Assembly (NCBI GenBank): GCA_029975965.1
Contig: JARKOV010000162.1
Coordinates: forward strand, 10,291-74,290
From: Anaerolinea sp.
GTDB taxonomy: Bacteria > Chloroflexota > Anaerolineae > Anaerolineales > Anaerolineaceae
Direction: 5' to 3'
Length of the DNA stretch: 64,000 nucleotides
Both the position numbers and the translations under genes were made by a program. Positions 54,160 through 62,488 of the stretch are shown piece after piece; position 1 is the first letter of the stretch; each line of letters begins with the position of its first letter. The notes below the pieces were generated by a model. That model was given only the letters and a program-made list of their open reading frames with translations. It searched no databases and was not told the DNA's origin.

Positions 54160-56526
54160 TCAAAAGGCTTGGTGCTCGGTGCGGGCGATGATTTCATCCT
54201 GCAACGCTTCCGAAAGGTCAACAAAGTAGTCGGAGTAGCCCGCCACGCGCACGATCAGGTCGCGGTATTGCTCGGGGTGAAGCCTGGCTTTGCGCAGGGT
54301 GGCGGCATCCACCACGTTGAACTGGATATGGTGCCCGTCGAGTTTGAAATAGGAGCGCACCAGTTGCACAAGGTGATCGATGCCCTGGTCGTCCTTGAGC
54401 AATTGCGGGGTGAGCTTCTGGTTGAGCAGCGTGCCGCCGGTGCGGGAGTGGTCCATCTTCGACAGCGACTTGATCACCGCGGTCGGTCCGCAACGGTCTG
54501 CGCCTTGCACCGGTGATACGCCCTCGCTGACGGGGGTCCAGGCGCGCCGGCCGTCTGGGGTGGCGCCGGTGACCGATCCGAAGTATACATGGCAGGTGGT
54601 TGGCAGCAGGTTGATGTGGTAGCTCCCGCCGCGCGTGTTGGGGCGCCCATCGATGGCGCTGAAATACGCTTCGAACACGCGGCGCATCATCGAATCGGCG
54701 TAGTCGTCATCATTGCCGTAACGCGGCGAGCGGTTCAGCAAGGACTGGCGTAGGCGCTCGGACCCGGCAAAGTCATCATCCAGCGCGGCGACCAGATCGG
54801 TCAGCTTCAGCTCTTGCCGGTCGAACACATGGAAGCGCAGCGCGGAGAGGCAATCGGCCATCGTGCCGACTCCGACTCCCTGGATATAACTGGTGTTGTA
54901 GCGTGCGCCGCCGTCGTGGTAATCTTTTCCGCGGGCAATGCAGTCGTCAATGAGCAGGGAGAGGAAAGGGGCGGGCATGTATGCAGCGTAGAGGCGCTCG
55001 ATGACGTGGTTGCCGCGGATTTTCACGTCGATAAAGTGGCGCATCTGGCGCTCGAACGCGGCAAAGAGATCCTCAAAGTCTGTGAACGAGCCTGCCTCGC
55101 CGGTTTGTGGCCCGATTTGCTTGCCAGTGCGCGGATCGAGCCCATTGTGCAGGGTGATTTCAAGCACCTTGGGCAGGTTGAAATAACCGGTCAGGTTGTA
55201 GTTCTCATGACCGAAGACGCCGACCTCAACGCAACCCGACGAGCCGCCCAGGCGGGCGTCTTCAACCGTCTTGCCCTGGCGCACCAACTCCTGCACGATC
55301 AGGTCGGCGTTGAACAACGAGGGTTGCCCGTAGCCGGTGCGGATGATTTTACCCGCGCGCTGGATCAGGCGGTCGGGGTTTTTCCGGCTGACCTGCACCG
55401 ATGCACTCGGCTGGAGCAGGCGCAGCTCCTCGACCACGTCCAGCAGCAAAAAGGTGACCGGGTTGACCGCATCCGCGCCGTCGGGGCGAATGCCGCCCAG
55501 GTTGATCTGGGCGAAGTCCGTGTAGGTGCCGCTCTCGGCGGCGGTCACCCCTACCTTGGGCGGGGCCGGCTGGTTGTTGAACTTGATCCAGAAGCATTGC
55601 AGCAGCTCGCGGGCAAACTCCTCGCTCAGGCTGCCGTCTCGCAGGCCCTGCAGATAGAACGGCTCCAGGTGGTGGTCGAGGTGGCCCGGGCAGAAGGAGT
55701 CCCAGGTGTTCAATTCGGTGGTGACGCCAAGATGGACGAACCAGTAGGACTGCAGCGCTTCCCACAGGTCGCGCGGGGCATGTTCCGGCACCCAATCGCA
55801 CACCGTTGCGATGCGCAGCAACTCCGCTTTGCGTTGGGCGTCCGGTTCTTCCTGGGCCATCTCGCGGGCCAGCGCCGCGTGGCGCTGTGCGAAGTGGACG
55901 AGAGCCTGCGCGCAGATGCGCATGGCTTTCAACTCCTCCTGGCGGGCGTATGCCTGAGGGTCGTTGAGGAAATCCAGCGCTGCGAGCGCGGCGTCGATCT
56001 CGGCGATGAAATCGGCCATCCCCTTGTGGTAAATTTTTCCGTCCAGAACAGTATGCCCGGGAGCGCGCTGCTCCATGAACTCGGTGAAAATGCCCGCTTC
56101 GTAAGCGTCGATCCAGGCGGGGGTCATCTCGGCGAAGATCCGCTCGCGCATGCTGCGCCCCTGCCAGAAGGGTATGATGCGCTCCGCGTAAAGGCGGCGT
56201 GTTTCCTCGGTGACCTTGAAGGGTATTTTCTGGCGCGTGTCGAGGATGTCCAGGTCTTGCAGCGAATGGCAGCACAGCTCAGGGTAGGTGGGGGTGGCTT
56301 TTGGGGCATCACCTTTCTCGCCGACGATCAATTCGCCGGGGAGGATGCAGATGGTCTTCTGCTTCATCAGGTACTGGAAGGAGCGCGCTCGCCGCATGGG
56401 AACAGATTCCAGGGTGGAAGCTGAAGCGTAAAATTCGGTCATCAACCGGGCGCGCTCCGCGGAAAGGACGGGAACGGCATCCAGGCTCTGCTGTTTCAGG
56501 CGCGCAACGCGATCAGACAGGGGCAT
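54160..56526 (-). CDS. glycyl-radical enzyme resembling trans-4-hydroxy-L-proline dehydratase
   Basis: The product has 788 residues. The glycyl radical loop RVAGYSDYFVDLS carries Gly763, and the thiyl cysteine is Cys432 in GSSGCVEVGVFGHENYNLTG with Glu434 two residues later. The Cys-x-Glu motif and the flanking sequence (LTGYFNLPKVLEITLHNGLDPRTGKQIG, NDDDYADSMMRRVF, RPNTRGGSYHINLLPTTCHVYFGSVTGATPDGRRAWTPVSEG, IQFNVVD) are those I recall for HypD, which dehydrates 4-hydroxyproline to pyrroline-5-carboxylate. The residue numbers are close to HypD's. No activating radical-SAM enzyme or pyrroline-carboxylate reductase is in the window. Other dehydratases of this superfamily remain possible. It acts only under anoxia. 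Confidence 0.82.
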   Translation of the reverse strand: MPLSDRVARLKQQSLDAVPVLSAERARLMTEFYASASTLESVPMRRARSFQYLMKQKTICILPGELIVGEKGDAPKATPTYPELCCHSLQDLDILDTRQKIPFKVTEETRRLYAERIIPFWQGRSMRERIFAEMTPAWIDAYEAGIFTEFMEQRAPGHTVLDGKIYHKGMADFIAEIDAALAALDFLNDPQAYARQEELKAMRICAQALVHFAQRHAALAREMAQEEPDAQRKAELLRIATVCDWVPEHAPRDLWEALQSYWFVHLGVTTELNTWDSFCPGHLDHHLEPFYLQGLRDGSLSEEFARELLQCFWIKFNNQPAPPKVGVTAAESGTYTDFAQINLGGIRPDGADAVNPVTFLLLDVVEELRLLQPSASVQVSRKNPDRLIQRAGKIIRTGYGQPSLFNADLIVQELVRQGKTVEDARLGGSSGCVEVGVFGHENYNLTGYFNLPKVLEITLHNGLDPRTGKQIGPQTGEAGSFTDFEDLFAAFERQMRHFIDVKIRGNHVIERLYAAYMPAPFLSLLIDDCIARGKDYHDGGARYNTSYIQGVGVGTMADCLSALRFHVFDRQELKLTDLVAALDDDFAGSERLRQSLLNRSPRYGNDDDYADSMMRRVFEAYFSAIDGRPNTRGGSYHINLLPTTCHVYFGSVTGATPDGRRAWTPVSEGVSPVQGADRCGPTAVIKSLSKMDHSRTGGTLLNQKLTPQLLKDDQGIDHLVQLVRSYFKLDGHHIQFNVVDAATLRKARLHPEQYRDLIVRVAGYSDYFVDLSEALQDEIIARTEHQAF

Positions 56527-56562
56527 AGGCGATCACCTTTTCCGCATTTTCTCCGCTGAGAT

Positions 56563-56568
56563 TATAAT
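56563..56568 (+). promoter_or_regulatory. -10 element of a probably leaderless ProX-type mRNA
   Basis: A perfect TATAAT ends seven bases before the GTG start codon at 56576. There is no ribosome binding site in between, so transcription probably starts at or very near the start codon. The -35 region (TTTCCG around 56539) is weak. Confidence 0.5.
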
Positions 56569-56575
56569 CCCTTCT

Positions 56576-57067
56576 GTGGATAATTCTCCCGAAAAGGCCG
56601 TGACCGACCTGTTGCACAAACTGAACATCCCTTTTAGCCGTCGCGAGCACCCACCGGTCTACACGGTGGAACAGGCCCGCCTGTACGATGACGAGGCGGG
56701 TGGGTTGCACTGCAAAAACCTCTTCCTGCGCGATAAAAAAGGTCGCCGCTACTTCCTGGCTGTTTGCGAGCAATCCACTCCACTCGATCTGAAGGCCTTG
56801 GGTGAGCGGATTGGGGTGAGAGGGATGAGCCTGGCATCCCCGCTGCGGCTGATGAGCATCTTGCAGATTGAACCGGGAGCGGTGGGTCCGTTCAGCTTGC
56901 TCAACGACAGCATGCACGCGGTCGAAGTGCTGGTGGATCGCACCTTGAACGGGGCGACATCGCTTGGGTTTCACCCGAACGTCAACACCGCCACGCTGCA
57001 CATCTCCTGGGCCGGGCTGGTCACCTTCCTTGAGCACCTGGACTATGGTTTCCGTTGGATCGACTGA
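56576..57067 (+). CDS. YbaK/ProX (PrdX-like) aminoacyl-tRNA editing protein
   Basis: The product has 163 residues from GTG. It resembles the prolyl-tRNA deacylases ProX/PrdX: LLHKLNIPFSRREHPPVYTVEQA at the start, CKNLFLRDKKGRRYFLAVCEQS in the middle and HPNVNTATLHISWAGLVTFLEHLD at the end. They remove alanine or cysteine wrongly attached to tRNA-Pro. In clostridia a PrdX protein accompanies proline reductase genes. Here the gene is divergent from the hydroxyproline-dehydratase-like enzyme, with starts 50 bases apart, which supports a proline-related context. Confidence 0.85.
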   Translation: MDNSPEKAVTDLLHKLNIPFSRREHPPVYTVEQARLYDDEAGGLHCKNLFLRDKKGRRYFLAVCEQSTPLDLKALGERIGVRGMSLASPLRLMSILQIEPGAVGPFSLLNDSMHAVEVLVDRTLNGATSLGFHPNVNTATLHISWAGLVTFLEHLDYGFRWID

Positions 57068-57073
57068 AGGAAG

Positions 57074-57712
57074 GTGAGGTTGAAACATATCACGAGACCG
57101 ATCCTCCTGATTTCTTCCGGGTTGTTTCACCCGAGCCTTCCGGCGCGCTTTTCACTGCGACGGTTTCTACAGGAGCGGTGTGAGGCGGGCTTACAGTCGA
57201 TTGCCTCTCTTGAGGAGTTCCCGGGTTTGGCGGTGGAGCGATTCGGCGCGCTGGTGCTCTATATCCACCAGAAGGCTGTTTCGCCGCGGGCACTCGACTG
57301 CCTGGACGCCTACCTGCGGCAGGGGGGCGGGCTGATGGCTTTGCACTCGGCCAGCGCGTCGTTCAAATCTGAGGCGCGCTATCACGACCTGTTGGGCGGT
57401 CGTTTTACCGGGCATGGAGCGGTGCAATCGTTCGAGGTCGAGCCCGTGAAAGGTGGCGAGCATGTGTTTCCCTCCACACGGGGGTTCTCTTTGCGAGACG
57501 AGCGCTACCTGCACGAGATCCGGGGAGGTGTGCAGGTTCACTTTATCTCGGTGGTTGGAGTTGAGCGAAATCCGTTCGCCTGGACGCGCCGGCATGGCGA
57601 GGGAAGGGTGTGCTACTGCGCGGCGGGTCACACCGTGGCCAGTCTGCGCCACCCGGCGGTTCGCGGGTTGATCGAGGAAGGGTTAGCCTGGGTTTCAGGA
57701 GGCAGGGCGTGA
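57074..57712 (+). CDS. ThuA-like protein
   Basis: The product has 212 residues. The ThuA fold (glutamine-amidotransferase-like, linked to trehalose and sugar use) is seen in AYLRQGGGLMALHSASASFKSEARYHDLLGGRFTGHG and PFAWTRRHGEGRVCYCAAGHTVASLRHPAVRGLIEEGLAWV. The start GTG at 57074 is the longest; a TTG at 57080 with GGAAGG upstream is also possible. The stop overlaps the Gfo/Idh/MocA gene by four bases, a usual pairing for ThuA and sugar dehydrogenases. Confidence 0.82.
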   Translation: MRLKHITRPILLISSGLFHPSLPARFSLRRFLQERCEAGLQSIASLEEFPGLAVERFGALVLYIHQKAVSPRALDCLDAYLRQGGGLMALHSASASFKSEARYHDLLGGRFTGHGAVQSFEVEPVKGGEHVFPSTRGFSLRDERYLHEIRGGVQVHFISVVGVERNPFAWTRRHGEGRVCYCAAGHTVASLRHPAVRGLIEEGLAWVSGGRA

Positions 57713-58719
57713 GTCATCGTTTTTCCTTGGCAATCGTAGGCTGCGGCGATATTGGCGGGTACGTAGCTACAGTGGCGCGGCTGACGCCGGGCTATCGCCT
57801 GGTAGCTTGCTGCGACCGCGATGCGCAGGTGGCTGAGAGCTTTGCGCGGCGTCACCGGATTCCGGTCTGGCACACCGACTATACCGAGCTGCTCGAGGCG
57901 GGCGGTTTTGAGGCGGTGTACCTCGCCACCCCGCACGATCTTCACCTGCCGATGGCGCGCGCTGCTCTGGAGCGCGGGCTGGCGGTGCTGTGTGAAAAAC
58001 CGCTCGCCGCCACGCTGCCGCAAGGGATCGAGCTGGCGCGACTGGCGCAAGCCCCAGGCGCGCGTCTGGCCGTCAATTACCAGTACCGTTTCGACAACGC
58101 CTGTTACGCGATTGCCCAGGCCGCCCGTTCCGGCGAGCTGGGCTCCTTGCGTTACCTGAGGATCAACCTGCCCTGGCACCGCGAACCGGCTTACTACGCC
58201 CGCAGCGCAGGTTGGCATGCCTCCCTTGAGCGCGCAGGCGGCGGGACGCTGCTCACCGTCGGCAGCCATTTCATCGACCTGGCGCACTGGTTTTGCAGCA
58301 GCCGCACGGTGCGCGCCCAGGGGATCACTGCGCGGGTGGTGTTCAGAGATGTCGAGGTGGAGGACCTTGCCCTGTGCACGCTCGAGCTGGCGAATGGGGC
58401 ACTGGTGCAGGTGTGCTCCAGCATGGTCGCCACCCCGGAACGCCCGGCGACTCTGGAGCTCTACGCCGAAAAGGGCACTGCCATTTACCGCGCCGGGAAT
58501 CGCCCGCGTGCCGAATTTCTGGGTGTCAAACCGCGCCGTGCTCGTCTGCCGGTGCCCGGCCTGCACGCGCTGCAGCGCAGCCTGACCGCCTTCAAGCGCT
58601 ACGCGCAAGGTGTAGAGACGCAGATCGTGTCCGCAGCGGACGCGCTGCACGCGCTGGCCGCCGTGGACGGCGTTTACCGTTCGGCTGAAAGCGGGCGCTG
58701 GGAAGCGGTGGCGGATTAA
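57709..58719 (+). CDS. Gfo/Idh/MocA family sugar dehydrogenase
   Basis: The product has 336 residues from GTG at 57709, with GGAGG seven bases upstream. The NAD(P)-binding fold shows GCGDIGGYVATVARLTPGYRLVACCD and the family motif CEKPLAATLPQGIEL. The second half has LTVGSHFIDLAHWF, where Asp and His are typical of the active site. Substrates are usually sugars or inositols oxidised at one hydroxyl. It follows ThuA with an overlap and precedes the Nudix-fused protein by four bases, so the three form one operon. Confidence 0.9.
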   Translation: MSHRFSLAIVGCGDIGGYVATVARLTPGYRLVACCDRDAQVAESFARRHRIPVWHTDYTELLEAGGFEAVYLATPHDLHLPMARAALERGLAVLCEKPLAATLPQGIELARLAQAPGARLAVNYQYRFDNACYAIAQAARSGELGSLRYLRINLPWHREPAYYARSAGWHASLERAGGGTLLTVGSHFIDLAHWFCSSRTVRAQGITARVVFRDVEVEDLALCTLELANGALVQVCSSMVATPERPATLELYAEKGTAIYRAGNRPRAEFLGVKPRRARLPVPGLHALQRSLTAFKRYAQGVETQIVSAADALHALAAVDGVYRSAESGRWEAVAD

Positions 58720-58723
58720 TCCG

Positions 58724-61096
58724 ATGCACCTCTACGATATCCCCCCCGGCGAGACTCGCCCGCACCGCGACTTCGGCCTGACCATCCTTGGCAGAGCGCC
58801 GGCCGGATACCCGGCCACAGCGACCCCAGATCCGTTCTCGACCGCGTGCTTCGCCGCCGATTTCACGGCGCGCAAGGCGGCGTATTTCGAATATGTCCTG
58901 CGCAACCCCGCCCCGCCGAATTTCAAAGCGCCGTACCACGAGCTGGCCCGGTTGGCGGCCGGTGGCCAACCCCACGAAGGCATCTTACTCGGCGCGTGCG
59001 ATTATGTCGAACGACGCAAAGATTGCGCGGATTTTGTCCTCCACAGCCTGTTGCGCCTGCTCTATCAGTTTAACGTCAACCCGCGCCTGAGCCCGCATCT
59101 GTATGAGCGCGCCTATGGGGTGGTGACCGGCTTCAAGTACTGGCCCGACGAACCGGGCAGCGACTCGATGTGCACATGGACCGAAAATCACCAGATCCTC
59201 TTCGCGGCAGCCGGTTTCCTGGCCGGTCAGTTCCTGCCGGAAGAGCGCTTCACCAACTCGGGGCGCAGCGGGCAGGTGTTGAGCGAGCGAGCCCGTCCGC
59301 GCATCTTGCGCTGGCTGGACCTGCGCGAGCGCACGGGTTTCAGCGAGTGGCTTTCCAATGTGTATTACGACGAAGACCTGACCGCGCTGCTCGCCTTGCT
59401 CGATTTCAGCGCGGATGACGAAATCCGGGAGCGATCTGCGCGCGTGATCAACGTGATTTTGCTCGACCTGGCGCTCAACAGCTTCCAGGGCGTGTTTGGC
59501 AGCACGCATGGGCGCAGCTATGCTATCTCCAAGATGGACGCCGGTCAGGAGGCCACCAGTGCGGCGGCAAAGCTGCTGTTTGGGCTGGGCAGCTTCTCCA
59601 GCGCGGATTCGATGAGCGCGGCTTGTCTGGCGCTCAGCCCCCGGTTTGAGTTGCCGCAGCCGATCTTTGAGATCGCCAACGACGTTGAGCGACCGGATAT
59701 GGAGAATCGCCAGCAGATGGGCATCCGGCTGGCTGAGGCTGAACGCTGGGGGCTGGGCTTCGAGGATTTCGAAGACGGCATGGTCCATCTCAGCCTGGAG
59801 GCGTACGCCCATCCGCGCACCGTGGAGCTGACCTTTCGCATGTTCGATGCCTGGAATTGGTGGGAGAACCTGTATTTTGCGCCGTTCGCCACACGGCGGA
59901 GGCTCATTGGCTGGCTGCGGCGAACCAGGCTTATGCCGTTGCTGGCGAGAATCCTGGAGCGCGACCTGTGCCGCAACACCCGCGAGGCGGTGAACATCTA
60001 CACCTATCGCACGCCCGATTACCTGCTTTCATCTGCGCAGGATTATCGCAAGGGCTTCGGCGGGGATCAACAGTCGATCTGGCAGGCGACCCTTGGGCCG
60101 GGGGCGGTGTGCTTTACCACCCACCCTGCAAAACGCGCCGGAGATTCGCCCAATTATTGGACCGGCTCGGGAAGCCTGCCGCGAGTTGGGCAATTCCGCA
60201 ACGTGCTGGTGGCGGTGTACCGCGTATCCACCGCGCCGGGTCTGTATCACACCAACCGGTTGCGCTACACCCACGCCTGGCTACCCAGGGCGGCATTCGA
60301 TGAGGTGGTGGAGCAAGCCGGCTGGATCTTCACCCGCAAAGGCGGGGGTTACCTGGCGCTGCGGCCGAAAAATGGTTACCGTTGGGTTGCCCAGGCGACC
60401 GGGGGCGCGGAGGATGAGGTCGTCTCGGAAGGGGTGCGCAACGTGTGGCTGTGCGAGCTGGGCCGGACGGCTGTGGACGGGCCGTTCGATCGATTTGTCG
60501 AGCAGATCAGCCGCGCGGAGGTGCGTTTCACCAGCCTGGGCGTGCAGTACCATTCCCCCTCGCAGGGGTTGGTCCAGTTCGGCTGGCGCGGACCGTTGCG
60601 GGTGGATGGCAAGGCAGTGTCCATCGCCGGTTACCCCCGCTATGCGAATCCCTTCGTGAATGCGCCTTTTGGGGCGCTCGTTCAAGAGTGGAAATTCTCG
60701 CGAGCGCGGGCGGCGGCGATCATCGTGAAAGATCAAGCCGTGCTTTTGATCCACCGCTTGCGAGAGGGTCGCAATTACTACGTGTTTCCAGGGGGTGGTG
60801 TCGAGCCAGGCGAATCCTTTGAAGCAGCCTGCCGGCGCGAGGTTGAAGAAGAAACCGGATTGGCTGTCACCTCGTTGGAGCTGGCTTTTGAATTGGACAA
60901 CGAGGGAAATCGCGAGCGATACTTCCTCGCCACTGTCGGCGAAGGCCGGCCTCAGTTGGGCGGCCCTGAGAAGGCATTGGACAGCGAAAAAGATCGTTAT
61001 CTCCTTGAGCAAATTCCGATCGAAAGATTGAAAGAGATCAACCTGTTGCCGGAAGAAGCGCGAAACCGGTGCGCGGCGATGCTCGGGGCTCCCTAG
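58724..61096 (+). CDS. unclassified toroid/glycan protein fused to a Nudix hydrolase
   Basis: The product has 790 residues. Residues ~1-640 are homologous to parts two and three of the 846-residue protein at 35406: FQGVFGSTHGRSYAISKMD (alpha/alpha-toroid region), VNIYTYRTPDYLLSSAQDYRKGFGGDQQSIWQATLGPGAV, and RYTHAWLPRAAFDEVVEQAGWIFTRKGGGYLALRP. The first paralogue's N-terminal beta domain is missing. Residues ~660-790 are a Nudix domain with the box GGGVEPGESFEAACRREVEEETG (about residues 688-710), complete for GX5EX7REUXEEXGU. The fusion suggests that the glycan step is linked to a nucleotide-sugar or NAD-like product that the Nudix part cleaves. No signal peptide. Confidence 0.82.
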   Translation: MHLYDIPPGETRPHRDFGLTILGRAPAGYPATATPDPFSTACFAADFTARKAAYFEYVLRNPAPPNFKAPYHELARLAAGGQPHEGILLGACDYVERRKDCADFVLHSLLRLLYQFNVNPRLSPHLYERAYGVVTGFKYWPDEPGSDSMCTWTENHQILFAAAGFLAGQFLPEERFTNSGRSGQVLSERARPRILRWLDLRERTGFSEWLSNVYYDEDLTALLALLDFSADDEIRERSARVINVILLDLALNSFQGVFGSTHGRSYAISKMDAGQEATSAAAKLLFGLGSFSSADSMSAACLALSPRFELPQPIFEIANDVERPDMENRQQMGIRLAEAERWGLGFEDFEDGMVHLSLEAYAHPRTVELTFRMFDAWNWWENLYFAPFATRRRLIGWLRRTRLMPLLARILERDLCRNTREAVNIYTYRTPDYLLSSAQDYRKGFGGDQQSIWQATLGPGAVCFTTHPAKRAGDSPNYWTGSGSLPRVGQFRNVLVAVYRVSTAPGLYHTNRLRYTHAWLPRAAFDEVVEQAGWIFTRKGGGYLALRPKNGYRWVAQATGGAEDEVVSEGVRNVWLCELGRTAVDGPFDRFVEQISRAEVRFTSLGVQYHSPSQGLVQFGWRGPLRVDGKAVSIAGYPRYANPFVNAPFGALVQEWKFSRARAAAIIVKDQAVLLIHRLREGRNYYVFPGGGVEPGESFEAACRREVEEETGLAVTSLELAFELDNEGNRERYFLATVGEGRPQLGGPEKALDSEKDRYLLEQIPIERLKEINLLPEEARNRCAAMLGAP

Positions 61097-61129
61097 GATT
61101 AATTTAAAAGCCTGAGAGGGTATGTGGCG

Positions 61130-61153
61130 AGGGGCGCTTCACGAAGCGCCCCT
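61130..61153. repeat. 11-bp perfect hairpin between converging genes
   Basis: AGGGGCGCTTC (61130-61140) and GAAGCGCCCCT (61143-61153) form a perfect stem with a two-base loop. There is no T tract. The remainder of 61097-61229 has no other visible element. Confidence 0.78.
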
Positions 61154-61229
61154 ACCGGCGGATTGAACTATCCCGTTGCACGGTCAACAAGATGGGTTAT
61201 TCCACAATTTTTTACTGTGCATCGCCCCA

Positions 61230-61835
61230 TTAATCTCGGCTGAGGTCGAACACCCTTCCCAAACTGGTATACTGTGCCCCGCCGAGGCGGGCAACCGGTT
61301 TGAGCACGTGTGGATCGGCCAGTCCCTCTGCATTCACCAGGTCGTCCTGCAAATGATAACGAATGACCTGACCGAGCACCAGCGTGTAGGCGCTGCCTTC
61401 GACTGGGATAATCTGGGTGGCGCGGCATTCCATCGCCGCGACCGCTTCCGCCACGCGGGGAGGGGCGACCTCCAGGGATTTTGCCGCGGAGACCCCTGCT
61501 TCGGCAAACTCGCTGACTCCTTCGTCGTAATCCCTGGACGTGATGTTCATCACCTCCACCAGGTTTTCGCTGACCAGGTTGACGACGAACTGGCAGTTCT
61601 CCTGTATGTTTTGCAGTGAATGCTTCGGAGTGCCGTCCCTGCGCTGACCGATGGAAATCATCACCGTGGGCGGGTTAGCGGAGACCTCGTTGAAGAAAGA
61701 AAACGGCGCCAGGTTGGGTGTGCCGTCCGAGTTAATCGTGGAAATCCAGGCGATGGGCCGGGGGACGATCAGGCTGCCTAACAGGCGAGCCGCGTCACGG
61801 GGATGCATTTCGTCATGCCGGATGGATGTGGTCAT
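61230..61835 (-). CDS. flavin reductase-like FMN-binding protein
   Basis: The product has 201 residues of the DIM6/NTAB flavin reductase family: LLGSLIVPRPIAWISTINSDGTPNLAPFSFFNEVSANPPTVMISI at the FMN split-barrel core and VNLVSENLVEVMNITSRDYDEGVSEF. It should bind FMN and reduce it or its partner's substrate. It is the last gene of a three-gene run and overlaps the hydrolase by four bases. The neighbouring MhqO/MhqD-like pair suggests a role in quinone or electrophile detoxification. Confidence 0.88.
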   Translation of the reverse strand: MTTSIRHDEMHPRDAARLLGSLIVPRPIAWISTINSDGTPNLAPFSFFNEVSANPPTVMISIGQRRDGTPKHSLQNIQENCQFVVNLVSENLVEVMNITSRDYDEGVSEFAEAGVSAAKSLEVAPPRVAEAVAAMECRATQIIPVEGSAYTLVLGQVIRYHLQDDLVNAEGLADPHVLKPVARLGGAQYTSLGRVFDLSRD

Positions 61836-62488
61836 AGATTCTCCATCATCTTTTCAACCGCATGTACCTGGTCGAGGTTGATGCGGTGGTCGAGACCGGG
61901 GTACAGGCGCACATCGACCTGCGCCCCAAGCTGCTCAAAGAATGTTGCGCTCTCCAGGACGCGCTCTTTGGGAATGAACGGATCGGTGTCGGAGCAGCCG
62001 AGGAAGACCGGGGTGCCGTCCAGCGATCCCTTTTGAGCGCGGACCAAGCCCGCCGGACCGATCAGGCTGCCCGCCAGGCCGGCCAGGCCGCCATAGCGCG
62101 CCGGGTGGCGCACAGCGTATTCCAGCGCCAGGCAGGCCCCCTGTGAAAATCCCAGCAAGAGGATGCGCTCGCGCGGGACGCCCGCTTCGGATGCCCACCG
62201 GGCGATTTCGTCCATTGCGGCCAGCGCCGACGATAACCAGGGCTCGTTGCTCTCCAGCGGCGCGCTGAAGCGGTTGGGGTACCAGTGATTTTCAGCCGCC
62301 TGGGGCACCAGAAAAGCAAAGCCAGGGCGAGACAGTTTTTCAGCTAACAGCAACATGTCGGCAGCGGTTGCCCCGCGCCCATGAGCCATCACCATGGCTG
62401 CTCGCGCCTTGTCCGGGGAATCGCCAGCGAGATAAACCGGTTGCCCCTGGTGAGGTCCGCCGGCCTGGAGGTCGAACCATTTATTCAC
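61832..62488 (-). CDS. alpha/beta hydrolase, carboxylesterase/MhqD type
   Basis: The product has 218 residues of the phospholipase/carboxylesterase family. The nucleophile Ser lies in LLGFSQGACLALEY (GxSxG), the acid in GCSDTDPFIP, and the His in LDHRINLDQVHAVEKM. HGRGATAADMLLLAEKL is the oxyanion region. MhqD-like hydrolases accompany the ring-cleaving dioxygenase MhqO in Bacillus. It overlaps the dioxygenase gene by eight bases. Confidence 0.88.
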   Translation of the reverse strand: MNKWFDLQAGGPHQGQPVYLAGDSPDKARAAMVMAHGRGATAADMLLLAEKLSRPGFAFLVPQAAENHWYPNRFSAPLESNEPWLSSALAAMDEIARWASEAGVPRERILLLGFSQGACLALEYAVRHPARYGGLAGLAGSLIGPAGLVRAQKGSLDGTPVFLGCSDTDPFIPKERVLESATFFEQLGAQVDVRLYPGLDHRINLDQVHAVEKMMENL

